Counted from the stretch's first letter, positions 8,401 through 16,954 are shown. The stretch: 64,000 bases of DNA from an uncultured Poribacteria bacterium (GCA_958295855.1 OY282383.1:998481-1062480); one strand, 5' to 3'. Notes: a model not told the origin generated them from the sequence alone. Numbers and translations are program-made.

Positions 8401-8424
8401 GAGACAACTGATGTCAATAATTGA
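5404..8424 (+). CDS. cas10d: Type I-D large subunit Cas10d with HD nuclease domain
   Basis: The 1006-residue protein (Csc3) is the large subunit of the I-D Cascade and carries the DNA-cutting HD domain. An N-terminal HD signature is visible (SHNADQSMLAH near residues 89-99, then HDLDK at 133-137). A zinc-binding pair of cysteine knuckles (CSLC and, about 40 residues later, CRLC) lies in the middle of the protein. No GGDD cyclase motif is present, which separates it from type III Cas10. The ATG at 5404 is chosen over the in-frame codon at 5383 because aggaggag ends 5 bases before it. It follows cas3 directly, and its last codons overlap csc2 by 14 bases, so translation is probably coupled. Confidence 0.92.
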   Translation: MNEQLVLPLDSGEDEPTEIPGPTRLDQLIPVDGGSEDEPEETSAYIALLKGAIPPDDDVLQDYVEIVVPQMQKEYTLRSAKGSTVQQFSHNADQSMLAHIFNGLFPTLQIVRESGEDLRELDKRLYLIAYTLHDLDKLEAIQHLSVADDEKAAELYRYIDDWGKRLRFDQFCPEYDEYRGDIAFLILNTQMKYGANLYLQGFDLRLPGRRRQFLSEMCTCSDRIAYFLQNPAGFLGRGDIRESLTYLSGGKFEFAYHKVSENRGMLTNVINNAVLAEMRDNFGWKPFLFFPTGVTYLRKRDSEDKVLPTGAETAEVVIEKLKEYCASRLQQNLNGFTRGGKGFKYADYYEAFFQPDEMLDLIQKGCFKILRQDKAPSAGKRLAKLQQLQEQEKIPADISLIFEDDIRVDQLAEYLFEVEKLVGKFADRQIVSDEIITYLGMGGWQTAFAEIPRQGGVPFPWYFIAGKYLLQNPGKDPRDMRDLFEEIAAHVSEAFAEPLDNQTQSDSFAVLRDYVKQTVDINGHQNIRQDFQTELARYTNTKKIGRGSDKGCSLCSSAFQTLESSETDVVFAPQVYSNKNPINSGRVRRGICRLCQLEMMLRQILIRSRWNLIGAGYESVKIKWLYLYPSYFFTPETAKVIGAAYQNLKSLNFFDVRKRLHRGAAVTDLIELEEFIIDTEVPATEAENLLKMDFGTNDLATFYFCGIPTLGSKPTDTESWAMPTFLGVLSTLAFNAKVVVTESQVPLYHSAEEFKETVVLNAPHPFVTHILKNDRLRIDEVADGLKKLAAVYDINIDAFRDGAKPQWQHLNGVAGNIETDPLYVFHYLDVLRRKNKWDSFPKPKDGDTFIPERYLQFYQTLGGDKMSLIEGIAERCFNFYGPDSFKPNSVLKVIALVEDVIINSRATIASVDLKYQAAGEVHNLMQRVRSNRAQGFRRLRPPEESEAIRALVDYFYQEVFMRNYEGQRALLRAERNRLNAGINAWYQVNWRKFRNQKDEETTDVNN

Positions 8425-9421
8425 AATTCCCCAAACCATCGCCCCTGAAGCCTATTTCTTGGACACGATTCCCAAGGCACCCGAGGGCCGATACGCACAT
8501 ATTGTCCTGGTCAGGGAGACAGAGTCCTATCCTGTCTTCCAAACAGACGGGACACTCAATATCGCCAACGTCAAAAGCGGTTTGGCGAAAACAGAACTGA
8601 TGATTCGTCTCGCCATGTTTAAACGGAAGCAAACCTCCCCCGAGCGCTTAGCCGGCCGGGAACTCCTGCGGCGGAACGGTATCACGCAGAATCAAGATGA
8701 AAACGCGCATCCGAAATACTGCGACTACAACGAGCACTTCTGCCAAAGCTGTCCGGATTGTGTCTACTACGGGTTCGCTATCGGTGACTCCGGGGCTGAA
8801 AAGTCAAAGATCTATGTGGATACCGCCTATTCTGTCAATGGCTACGATGAATCCCACCAGCAGTTTTCGTTTAACGCGCTGTTTGAAAAAGGAAACATGA
8901 GCCAGAAGGGAGTAGTCCGATCTAGTTTCGGGGAGCAAGACCATATCGTCCCCCAGGTCTACTTTCCCTCGGTTATCACTATCAAGGACGTAACCCGTAA
9001 CAGTTTCGCGTACGTGCTAAACAACCTTTTGCGGACAAAACGCTACGGTGCACAGACGACGCGCACAGGCAGGATAGCGAATCATGTCGCCGGAATTGTG
9101 TTTGCCGATGGAGAGATCTTCTCTAACCTCAAACTGACACAGGCAATCTATGATGGGCTATCCGATGCAGGACATTTGGAGAATACGCCGTTAAATCAAG
9201 CAGCAGTTATCGAAAATGCCAAAACGACGATACCGCAACTTCTCAGTGCCGACGGTGTCATTTTCGATCATGTCCACGGCGAGGCTCTTGATGAACTGAT
9301 GAGGTGTGTGACTGTGGTAACAACTGACGCAGATAAACTCCGGACATTTCTTGAGGAAGTTGACAGGGAAACCACTGAATATTCAGAACGCGTCATCCAA
9401 AGTGACAAGAAGAAAAAGTAA
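8411..9421 (+). CDS. csc2: Type I-D backbone subunit Csc2 (Cas7d)
   Basis: The 336-residue protein is the repeated backbone subunit that coats the crRNA. It has the Csc2 features: an early FKRKQ segment, a cysteine-rich insertion (CDYNEHFCQSCPDC, about residues 104-117) and the following YGFAIGDSG. It then has the RTKRYGAQTTRTG basic patch. The start is placed at ATG 8411 rather than 8396 because gaggag at 8398-8403 is well spaced for it. The gene overlaps the end of cas10d and ends 10 bases before csc1. Nothing looks damaged. Confidence 0.9.
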   Translation: MSIIEIPQTIAPEAYFLDTIPKAPEGRYAHIVLVRETESYPVFQTDGTLNIANVKSGLAKTELMIRLAMFKRKQTSPERLAGRELLRRNGITQNQDENAHPKYCDYNEHFCQSCPDCVYYGFAIGDSGAEKSKIYVDTAYSVNGYDESHQQFSFNALFEKGNMSQKGVVRSSFGEQDHIVPQVYFPSVITIKDVTRNSFAYVLNNLLRTKRYGAQTTRTGRIANHVAGIVFADGEIFSNLKLTQAIYDGLSDAGHLENTPLNQAAVIENAKTTIPQLLSADGVIFDHVHGEALDELMRCVTVVTTDADKLRTFLEEVDRETTEYSERVIQSDKKKK

Positions 9422-9431
9422 GGAGCCACCG

Positions 9432-10088
9432 ATGCACGTCGTAAAATGCAAACTCACTTTACATGATTCGCTCTATTACGCGACACGGGAAATGGGACGG
9501 CTCTACGAAACCGAAAAGGTTATCCATAACTGGGCGTTGACATACGCATTGGGATTCATTCGGAAACCGTATTATTGCCCCAATAGCGTTCCGACGTATC
9601 AGGACGACCTTCAACCGATTAACGAGGCAGGCGTTTACGTTACGCCTGCCAAACCTATCCGCTGCGATTACGTGATTAATACGTTTAAATTCGCTGATAA
9701 TCGGCACCGCGCTTTCTCAAAGCCCCATAGCACCAATAAACCCTCCTACGGAAAAGCGAAGGAGCTCGCCCCAGAAAGCGAATTTGTCTTTTATCTTTTC
9801 GGCAACGTCCCGGACAAACTCCCAAAGTGGATTCGCTTAGGGTTGTGGATGAGCAAGGCTCTAGTTAAGGTTGAGGCTGTGGAATCTCGCTTAATTCCAA
9901 AACATGGCACCTTCACATGCACGCACCTCTTGAATCCAATGGACCTAGGTGCCATGCCAGAGTTGTATGACCTCATTTCAATGCCGCCGGTCAGTCTCTT
10001 GCAAAATGCCAGGTTTATAGGAGACTATGTCGAATTTGATGGTGTCACATTTCCTACGTCAATGGCTTACTTTGCTGGTGCAACATAA
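9432..10088 (+). CDS. csc1: Type I-D subunit Csc1 (Cas5d)
   Basis: The 218-residue protein fits Csc1 by size, by its position between csc2 and cas6, and by its opening (MHVVKCKLTLHDSLYYATRE), which resembles the first strand of the Cas5-like RRM fold. Csc1 binds the 5' handle of the crRNA and takes part in PAM recognition. The start at ATG 9432 has aaggag four to nine bases upstream; a longer frame from 9351 would overlap csc2 heavily and is rejected. The gene lies 11 bases before cas6. Confidence 0.85.
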   Translation: MHVVKCKLTLHDSLYYATREMGRLYETEKVIHNWALTYALGFIRKPYYCPNSVPTYQDDLQPINEAGVYVTPAKPIRCDYVINTFKFADNRHRAFSKPHSTNKPSYGKAKELAPESEFVFYLFGNVPDKLPKWIRLGLWMSKALVKVEAVESRLIPKHGTFTCTHLLNPMDLGAMPELYDLISMPPVSLLQNARFIGDYVEFDGVTFPTSMAYFAGAT

Positions 10089-10099
10089 GGAGACACCCC

Positions 10100-10990
10100 A
10101 TGCCCATTAGCACACAAATCTCACTCATCCCAGAAACGGATGTCACACTACGCCCGACGATGGGACACCACGCCCACGCCGCATTCCTCGCTATCCTCAA
10201 GAAGAGCAATCCTGAGGTGGCCGAAGCTGTTCACGCACCCGCGGCACAAAAGCCGTTTACCGTCTCACCGCTCATCGCGAAGGCGGAAAAGCACAATAAC
10301 CTGCTCCACATCAAGGCAGGCACCGACTGCAAACTCCGATTCACGTTCCTTGATGATAAACTCTTTGCACATTTCGGTGAAGCCTTCTTGACACTCACGA
10401 TGCCGCCCATTCGGTTGGGAAACAACGCGAGGTTTCAGGTGAAGCAGTTCGTTTCGCACGCAGAAGGGCAGGCACAGGGACAGGTTTCCCCTACAACTCA
10501 AAGAAATCAGGCGCGAAGTTGGAGCGGAAGCGCAACTTACGCAGACCTGGTCCAATCGGCAAAAACGGATACCCGGATGAGTTTCCGATTCTACTCGCCG
10601 ACAGCCTTCCGCAGGATGACACCGCGCGGACAGAAAACCCGGAACGATACTTATGTAGATCTCGTGCGGTGTTATCAGAGCTGGGTTAACAAATGGAACG
10701 CTTTCGCACCTGTGAAACTTGACAAAGCCGAGATCCTCGCGTTCATTACGGAGCATGGACAGGTAACAAGCGTGACAGCAAAATCACGGGCACTCAATTT
10801 CGGAAGGCATACCGAAGTCGGGTGGGTTGGCACATGTGCTTGTGTTTTCCGTCCCCCGGGTGGGTTGGCAGAAGATTCGCTTGATGAAGGGCTGCTCCGC
10901 GCGGCGAACTGTTTGGCGAATTTTGCATTCTATTGCGGTACTGGCTATAAGACAACAATGGGAATGGGGCAGACGCGGCGGGTCGAGTGA
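10100..10990 (+). CDS. cas6: CRISPR RNA endoribonuclease Cas6
   Basis: The 296-residue protein cuts pre-crRNA at the base of the repeat hairpin. It has the C-terminal glycine-rich loop of Cas6 (CGTGYKTTMGMGQTRR, about residues 279-294). Histidines near the N terminus (MGHHAHA, residues 21-27) are candidates for catalysis. The expected product is a crRNA with the 8-nt handle ATTGAAAC, because the array repeat has CTCG/CGAG arms ending exactly 8 nt before the spacer. The same stem is kept in the two pseudo-repeats at 1019-1131, so Cas6 could also process that transcript. The start follows aaggag. Confidence 0.9.
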   Translation: MPISTQISLIPETDVTLRPTMGHHAHAAFLAILKKSNPEVAEAVHAPAAQKPFTVSPLIAKAEKHNNLLHIKAGTDCKLRFTFLDDKLFAHFGEAFLTLTMPPIRLGNNARFQVKQFVSHAEGQAQGQVSPTTQRNQARSWSGSATYADLVQSAKTDTRMSFRFYSPTAFRRMTPRGQKTRNDTYVDLVRCYQSWVNKWNAFAPVKLDKAEILAFITEHGQVTSVTAKSRALNFGRHTEVGWVGTCACVFRPPGGLAEDSLDEGLLRAANCLANFAFYCGTGYKTTMGMGQTRRVE

Positions 10991-11015
10991 GCCTGACTGG
11001 AAGGAGCATAAAACT

Positions 11016-11177
11016 ATGTCAGAAATTAGTCACGCATTTCCAATGCGTGCTGAAGTTCGTAAAGCATTCTACGCGGCGTACGAAGCGCGAAAAAATGAGA
11101 CAATTACGCACCCTATTTTCAAGTATAAACTCACCTTCATCTCTGTGCAGCGTGCGAGAAACAGATTGATCGGATAG
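11016..11177 (+). pseudogene. cas1: Remnant of the Cas1 C-terminal region
   Basis: This 53-codon frame has an intact ribosome site (aaggag, 9 bases before ATG). It encodes RKAFYAAYEARKNETITHP followed by IFKYKLT, which resembles the segment near the C terminus of Cas1 (FYxxYExR...HPxFxYKLxYRR). After KLT the similarity decays and the frame stops at RNRLIG. It occupies the position where cas4, cas1 and cas2 normally follow cas6 in type I-D loci. The simplest reading is an internal deletion that joined a gene start to the tail of cas1. Recognition is from memory of the family, so a profile search is needed to settle it. The alternative is an unrelated small protein. Confidence 0.55.
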
Positions 11178-11192
11178 GGGTGAAAAAAGGAC

Positions 11193-11221
11193 TTGACAAA
11201 CGGTCGTATATTGTGTAAAAT
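11193..11221 (+). promoter_or_regulatory. CRISPR leader promoter
   Basis: TTGACA (11193-11198) and TAAAAT (11216-11221) with 17-bp spacing drive rightward transcription, starting near 11228 and about 187 nt before the first repeat. The leader (11178-11414) then folds into a strong hairpin (TCTGTGA 11236-11242 plus AGGGGCC 11249-11255 pairing with 11266-11278) and a second one (AAGGGT/ACCCTT, 11278-11293). Direction agrees with the repeat handle on the + strand. Confidence 0.75.
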
Positions 11222-11414
11222 TAAGCGTTAAGATTTCTGTGATCGAAAAGGGGCCGAAAAACCTTGGCCCCTCACAGAAGGGTGGGAACCCTTATGACTC
11301 GTGCTTTGAACCAATTCGTTACATATTTCTGGTATCTCCGCGTGCCCCAAAATTCGTCGCGCACGGAATCATTAGGAATCGAAGCACGTACAGTAAAGCT
11401 CCCGGCGGGGCGGA

Positions 11415-13640
11415 CATGAAACCAAAAGCCACTCGAGAACGAGATTGAAACACGGTAGGCAAACCGCCCCATGTGGCATTTTCAACGTATTTGCCTGAAA
11501 CCAAAAGCCACTCGAGAACGAGATTGAAACTAAAGCCGATCGCCACGCCCTACCCACATGGGTAATTGACGCCCCTGAAACCAAAAGCCACTCGAGAACG
11601 AGATTGAAACCTTGTTTGATGGCAGGCGTTGCCCATTTCGTTGCGCCTGAAACCAAAAGCCACTCGAGAACGAGATTGAAACGAATAGTAAAGACGCGAC
11701 GATGTTGCAGCTAAGCCCGTGACCTGAAACCAAAAGCCACTCGAGAACGAGATTGAAACGAGCGCAGTGGTGCAGACAAGGACGTTGCGATTCTGGTCCT
11801 GAAACCAAAAGCCACTCGAGAACGAGATTGAAACGAGTTCTATGAGATATTTCAGCGCGAGTGCTGGTTCAACCTGAAACCAAAAGCCACTCGAGAACGA
11901 GATTGAAACAGATCACAGCCGCAGAAATGACACGAGGCGTGAATCTCCCTGAAACCAAAAGCCACTCGAGAACGAGATTGAAACAGGAGTCTGTTACCGT
12001 GACGACGAATGTGGTGCTGACAGCCTGAAACCAAAAGCCACTCGAGAACGAGATTGAAACATCATAGTCTTCCAGCAACTTTACGAGTTCGTCGGCCATT
12101 CCTGAAACCAAAAGCCACTCGAGAACGAGATTGAAACGAGATTAAGAACATTGCCAGTTTTGACATAAAGCCGTTCGCCTGAAACCAAAAGCCACTCGAG
12201 AACGAGATTGAAACAAAAGAGTCGTTGGGTGCATCAGGATTATTTAAAGCCGACCTGAAACCAAAAGCCACTCGAGAACGAGATTGAAACTGGACATCGT
12301 CAAGGTGACAGGCATCGACGGTCAGGTCGCTGTGCCTGAAACCAAAATCCACTCGAGAACGAGATTGAAACAGAAGACCAGAAGAGCTTCCGCAGACTCC
12401 TCTCAACCTGAAACCAAAAGCCACTCGAGAACGAGATTGAAACGTTTGTTGTTGTGGCGGGGATGGATGTGGGGGAATCTTGACCTGAAACCAAAAGCCA
12501 CTCGAGAACGAGATTGAAACCAAAAGCAAAGGTCATAGCGACCTGGTCACAAATCAAATCCTGAAACCAAAAGCCACTCGAGAACGAGATTGAAACGACA
12601 TGAACAGCATCCGCCTACACCAGACCGCAGGCACCTGAAACCAAAAGCCACTCGAGAACGAGATTGAAACTACGTTCTCGTCGATAGTGCCACGACAGAG
12701 GCTGTGGGACCTGAAACCAAAAGCCACTCGAGAACGAGATTGAAACATGAATCATCTTTACGGAAATAGGTGACTTCTCCTGCCTGAAACCAAAAGCCAC
12801 TCGAGAACGAGATTGAAACTATGGAGGATTCATTATGCGAGGTGAACCACGACTCCTGAAACCAAAAGCCACTCGAGAACGAGATTGAAACTGGGTGGAG
12901 TTAGCCGACAAGCGTGATTTACTCAAGCCTGAAACCAAAAGCCACTCGAGAACGAGATTGAAACACGTTGGCAAGCAGGAGTTACGGGTTTGCCGTTTTC
13001 TTGCCTGAAACCAAAAGCCACTCGAGAACGAGATTGAAACGTTGCCGCCTATAAGGTTCGTCACGGCGAAGATGTCAAAAACCTGAAACCAAAAGCCACT
13101 CGAGAACGAGATTGAAACATGTTAAAGCCAACAATCAAGTCAAACTCTTGCAAACCTGAAACCAAAAGCCACTCGAGAACGAGATTGAAACTACAGCATG
13201 GCTCACGCGCATAGAAGACAAAGTTGACCTGAAACCAAAAGCCACTCGAGAACGAGATTGAAACGAGTCTTTTGTACCTCTTTCATCGTCTGCTTGTATA
13301 ACCTGAAACCAAAAGCCACTCGAGAACGAGATTGAAACTTTGCAGGCACCGTCAGCAACGATGTGTTCAGATACTTAACCTGAAACCAAAAGCCACTCGA
13401 TGACGAGATTGAAACTCGCAAAAGGTTTACTCAGTCCACAGCCCCGCTCCTATCCTGAAACCAAAAGCCACTCGAGAACGAGATTGAAACCTAATTCCAG
13501 TTCGCTCAGTTCCTGCACCTTGCCAGACCCTGAAACCAAAAGCCACTCGAGAACGAGATTGAAACTGTTTATAGACGGCTCCTGCCAGGGCCGTCTTCTC
13601 TTTCCTGAAACCAAAAGCCACTCGAGAACGAGATTGAAAC
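11415..13640 (+). CRISPR. CRISPR array, 30 repeats of 37 nt, 29 spacers
   Basis: Repeats start at 11415, 11494, 11574, 11646, 11723, 11798, 11873, 11948, 12024, 12101, 12178, 12254, 12335, 12407, 12484, 12560, 12634, 12710, 12783, 12855, 12928, 13004, 13082, 13155, 13228, 13302, 13379, 13454, 13529 and 13604. Spacers are 35-44 nt. The repeat begins CCTGAAACC and ends in the CTCG-AGAA-CGAG hairpin plus ATTGAAAC, the usual 8-nt handle, so crRNAs are read on the + strand from the leader at the left. Three repeats vary: the first has A at position 2, the 13th has T for G at position 14, and the 27th has loop ATGA in place of AGAA with the stem kept. The last spacer (13566-13603) contains a terminator-like hairpin. 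No spacer target was identified in the window. Confidence 0.98.
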
Positions 13641-13730
13641 CTTACCCTACTAAGCAGGCACGAGACCTGCCCCTACTCAGCGCGCTTGATCCGAATGCCA
13701 TGAAGCGTGGTCCCTGAAAACTGAATTCTC

Positions 13731-13759
13731 TTGCAATCTGAAAAGAAATTTGATATGAT
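13731..13759 (+). promoter_or_regulatory. Promoter of the first PhyH gene
   Basis: TTGCAA (13731-13736) and TATGAT (13754-13759) are 17 bp apart, giving a start near 13766, about 80 nt before the chosen ATG. This also argues against the upstream in-frame start at 13770. Confidence 0.6.
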
Positions 13760-13844
13760 TGTCTTGTAATTGGCAACACATTCACGCCCACTACAAGAAC
13801 AACGTGAAAACGACACTTCATTGCAAAAGGACGGAGTTTCTATC

Positions 13845-14579
13845 ATGACAGGCGAAGAAAAATTTACCGTCGATCTTGAAGGTTATCTGGTGATAAAAAA
13901 CGTTTTGAGCGACGCTGAAGTCGCGGAGATGAACGCTATCATTGACAGAGGAAACCTTCAGGGACGCCCGAGTCTCTGGGGTGAAGCCTTTAAGAGACTC
14001 ATTGACCATCCGAAAATTCTACCTTATCTCATTGAACTTTTAGGCCCTTATGTCCGCCTTGACCACGATTATGCGATTTTTATGGACAAAGGCGAAGGAC
14101 GCGGTGGATTGCACGGCGGCGAGGACGGCGGCCGCCCCGGCGGGCGCGCGGGCGACCACTGGTACAAGTACCGAGACGGTGTCATGCGAAATGGGTTGTG
14201 TGTGATGACATACAATTTGGTTGATGCCCCCGAAGGCGTAGGGGGGTTCGCCTGCATTCCGGGGAGCCACAAAAGCAATTTCGCAACCGAGATTCCGCCA
14301 GAGGTCCGACGCTTCGAGCAGCCTGCACACTATGTCGTCCAACCTGCCGTAGAAGCCGGGGATGTGCTGTTTTTCACCGAGGCGGTGGTTCACGGTACGA
14401 TGCCGTGGCAGGCAGCGCATCAACGCCGTTCGTTGCTCTATAAATATAGCCCCGGGCACTCGGCATGGTCAGAGAATTATTACGACATTAGCAAATATGG
14501 ACAGTTGACAGAACAGCAGAGACGGATGCTCTTGCCGCCTTCTATTGGTAGGCGACCGCGCGTCGTGGAAGCGAAGTGA
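13845..14579 (+). CDS. Phytanoyl-CoA dioxygenase (PhyH) family protein
   Basis: The 244-residue protein belongs to the Fe(II)/2-oxoglutarate-dependent PhyH family. It has the N-terminal LEGYLVIKNVLSDAEV segment. Near residues 110-135 is a His- and Asp-containing stretch. A PGSHKSNF motif follows, then the distal VVHGTMPWQ...RRSLLYKYSPG region, which supplies the second metal histidine and the 2-oxoglutarate arginine. The substrate is unknown; many environmental PhyH proteins hydroxylate small metabolites. ATG 13845 is used because ggag lies 8 bases upstream. The gene is 25 bases before an ankyrin-repeat gene and probably shares its transcript. Confidence 0.88.
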   Translation: MTGEEKFTVDLEGYLVIKNVLSDAEVAEMNAIIDRGNLQGRPSLWGEAFKRLIDHPKILPYLIELLGPYVRLDHDYAIFMDKGEGRGGLHGGEDGGRPGGRAGDHWYKYRDGVMRNGLCVMTYNLVDAPEGVGGFACIPGSHKSNFATEIPPEVRRFEQPAHYVVQPAVEAGDVLFFTEAVVHGTMPWQAAHQRRSLLYKYSPGHSAWSENYYDISKYGQLTEQQRRMLLPPSIGRRPRVVEAK

Positions 14580-14604
14580 ACCACACAAAATAAGGAGGGC
14601 GTAA

Positions 14605-15777
14605 ATGCCAAACATTCAACTCACGGGAAAACAGAGCGATTTCCTTAAAATCGTTGCCGCAGCGGCGGGCCGCGGCGACCTCGAGGCTGTTCGTCAATTG
14701 GTTGATGACAACCCGGATTGGATTCATACTGTCGGTTCGCACGGGCGGACAATGCTATGGGAGGCAGCATATCGAGGGAAGTTGGAGGTCGTCCGATTTC
14801 TTCTTGCGCGCGGTGCCGATATCAATCTGCCCGGTTGCTACCATATCAAGCACCGCCTTGAGATAACGCCTTACTGTGTGGCGCGTTATGAAGGACGAGA
14901 TCTGGTGGCGGAGTATCTGCTTGTGCACGGTGCGACAATTGACATTCATACCGCTGCCTACCTCGGCGATTACGATACGGTACGCTCGCACCTTGACAAC
15001 GATGAACGTCTCGTCAATATCGGATCCCTTCAGACAGTGATGTTACCGGCAGGGGCACCCGTTACCTTTGAACATGAATATCAAGAAACCGCGTGGGCAA
15101 CTCCGCTCTGCTATGCTATCATGGGCGGGAACCGGGCGATTGTTGAATTGCTCATCTCGCGAGGTGCGACAATCAAGCCGCACAGCGAACGCTTGCTTGA
15201 TTACGCTGTCTCGCTGGGGCAAGTGGAGAACGTCACGTTATTACTCGAAAATGGCGCAGATGCGAGCAAAGCCCCGCGTCTCTTAGACGACAATTCTGAA
15301 ATGAGCGTGCTGCTCAAGACCTACGGTGTCGCGCCTGCGGACATAAACGCCAAAAACCACATGGGATGGCCCCTATTGGTTATCGCATGCCGTGGGGACA
15401 AGGGGGAGCACCCGCACGAAATTCAGCGGCTCTTAAAACTCGGTGCCGATATCAATGTTCGGAATCACAAAGGGAAAACCGCATTGCATTATGCGGCGAA
15501 GGCTGGTTTTCTCAAAGTCATCAAGCTGCTTATCGAAAACGGTGCCACGCTTGATGCCCCTGATAAGGATGGCGAAACGCCGGTGTTTGATGCGATTCGA
15601 TCGACGATTAAGGATGGTGAAAAACAGCGGGCATCATTGGAAGCATTGCTCGCCAAAGGGGCAAACCCGAACGTTAAGAATCGGAGAGGTTTAACCCCGC
15701 TGAAAGTCGCGCAGCAGATGCGAAGGCCGGCCTCTGCGAAGGTTGTTGCGTTGTTGCGAGCATATCATGCCGTTTAG
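14605..15777 (+). CDS. Ankyrin-repeat protein
   Basis: The 390-residue protein consists almost wholly of ankyrin repeats: LEAVRQLVDDNPDWIH, TMLWEAAYRGKLEVVRFLLARGAD, then further units ending in GATI, GADA, GADI, GATL and GANP. No signal peptide or membrane segment is visible. Ankyrin repeats mediate protein-protein contacts; nothing here identifies the partner. A strong ribosome site (taaggagg) precedes the ATG, and the short gap to the upstream PhyH gene suggests co-transcription. Confidence 0.9.
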   Translation: MPNIQLTGKQSDFLKIVAAAAGRGDLEAVRQLVDDNPDWIHTVGSHGRTMLWEAAYRGKLEVVRFLLARGADINLPGCYHIKHRLEITPYCVARYEGRDLVAEYLLVHGATIDIHTAAYLGDYDTVRSHLDNDERLVNIGSLQTVMLPAGAPVTFEHEYQETAWATPLCYAIMGGNRAIVELLISRGATIKPHSERLLDYAVSLGQVENVTLLLENGADASKAPRLLDDNSEMSVLLKTYGVAPADINAKNHMGWPLLVIACRGDKGEHPHEIQRLLKLGADINVRNHKGKTALHYAAKAGFLKVIKLLIENGATLDAPDKDGETPVFDAIRSTIKDGEKQRASLEALLAKGANPNVKNRRGLTPLKVAQQMRRPASAKVVALLRAYHAV

Positions 15778-15840
15778 CGATTGTGTAACCGAACTATTTT
15801 CTGAAACTTCATGAAACCGCCCCTACAGAAACAACCGAAA

Positions 15841-15865
15841 CGGGCGAGCCCTGTGGCATCGCCCG
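15841..15865. terminator. Hairpin between convergent genes
   Basis: CGGGCGA (15841-15847) pairs with TCGCCCG (15859-15865) over an 11-nt loop, between the ankyrin gene and the convergent oxidoreductase gene. It lacks a T-run, so terminator function is uncertain. Similar ctgtggcatcgcccgtac wording occurs near 48151, suggesting a dispersed repeat. Confidence 0.35.
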
Positions 15866-15874
15866 TACAGATGT

Positions 15875-16954
15875 CTATGCTATTTCCCATTCCTTCAAGC
15901 CTAAGGGTAATGGGGCTGGACGCTCCGTTGTGCTTTCTATCACAACGTGTTCACCTGTTTCGGAGGATTTGTCAAAGGCAAGCATAACTTCAAGCACATG
16001 ATATGCGAGTGCCCCGTTGGCGCGATGCACTCGCCCTGCACGGATTGCGGATACCATGTCAATGACACCGATCATCCGGGCGTTGTTCGGGAAGGCAAGG
16101 GGAACTTGCTCCCAGTCTTCATGCGCTGCACACACAGCCACGCGCCCTCCAAATCCATTCGGATCGGGTACCTGCATTGAACCGGTTTCGCCGTAGATTT
16201 CAATGCAAGGTAGGCTATGCCGCCACATGTCGAAACTCATAACCATTGTGATAAGTGCGCCGTTCTGAAATTCGATTGTGCCGGTGAGGTGCGTCGTCGT
16301 TTTAACGGGGATGCGCAAGCCCCGCACGGCTTGGCTCGTTGCAACGCGTTCTTCAAACGCCTTCGTCGTTATCGCCGCGACACGCTTGACGGGCCCGAGG
16401 ATATTGACGAGGGCAGTCACGTAGTAAGGGCCCATGTCCAGCATCGGTCCGCCGCCGATGTCGTAATAGAAGGCAGGGTTCGGGTGCCAGTTCTCGTGTC
16501 CGTGCCCGCACATAAAGGCAGTCCCGGCGATGGGGCTACCGATTTTCCCTGCATCCAGTGCTTGTCGCGATGTCTGAATTCCCGCACCGAGGAAGGTGTC
16601 CGGTGCAGAGCCTGTGCGAAGTCCTTTTTCCGCTGCGGTGGTGATGAGCTGCTTCCCGCTTTCAATGTCCACACCAAGCGGTTTTTCGCTATAGACATGT
16701 TTACCCGCTTCCAAGACTTGCAAGCCAACCTCGACGTGTGCTCTGGGAATAGTGAGATTCACCACCAGTTCAATCTCTGCATCTGCGAGCAGTTCATCTA
16801 CGGTGCCTGCGTGACAGTTGTATTTCTCGGCTTGTGCCTGCGCAGCTTCCATTCGGATGTCTGCACAGGCTTTGATATCTAAGATGTCGGTTTTTCGCGC
16901 GCCCTCAAAATAGGCACTGCTGATTGTGCCACAGCCAATAATTCCGATTTTCAT
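15875..16954 (-). CDS. Gfo/Idh/MocA family oxidoreductase
   Basis: The 359-residue NAD(P)-dependent sugar or cyclitol dehydrogenase-like protein opens with a Rossmann fold (MKIGIIGCGTISSAY). It has the family EKPLGVD motif near residue 95, carrying the conserved lysine, followed by the C-terminal substrate domain (HENWHPNPAFYYDIGGGPMLDMGPYY). ATG 16954 is preferred over a longer frame from 17044, because the Rossmann strand normally begins the protein and aaagg lies about 11 bases upstream. The substrate cannot be read from the sequence. Such genes are abundant in Poribacteria-like genomes. Confidence 0.9.
   Translation of the reverse strand: MKIGIIGCGTISSAYFEGARKTDILDIKACADIRMEAAQAQAEKYNCHAGTVDELLADAEIELVVNLTIPRAHVEVGLQVLEAGKHVYSEKPLGVDIESGKQLITTAAEKGLRTGSAPDTFLGAGIQTSRQALDAGKIGSPIAGTAFMCGHGHENWHPNPAFYYDIGGGPMLDMGPYYVTALVNILGPVKRVAAITTKAFEERVATSQAVRGLRIPVKTTTHLTGTIEFQNGALITMVMSFDMWRHSLPCIEIYGETGSMQVPDPNGFGGRVAVCAAHEDWEQVPLAFPNNARMIGVIDMVSAIRAGRVHRANGALAYHVLEVMLAFDKSSETGEHVVIESTTERPAPLPLGLKEWEIA

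Noticed and set aside
5404..8424. Type III Cas10 assignment
   Set aside because: No GGDD cyclase motif is present, an HD domain is fused, and the partners are csc2 and csc1, which together define type I-D.
11319..13621. Many overlapping reading frames across the CRISPR array with repeated peptides
   Set aside because: They are translations of the repeat itself in several frames, with no ribosome sites, and are not genes.
15841..15865. Confident rho-independent terminator call
   Set aside because: The hairpin lacks a T-run on either strand, so only a low-confidence entry is given.
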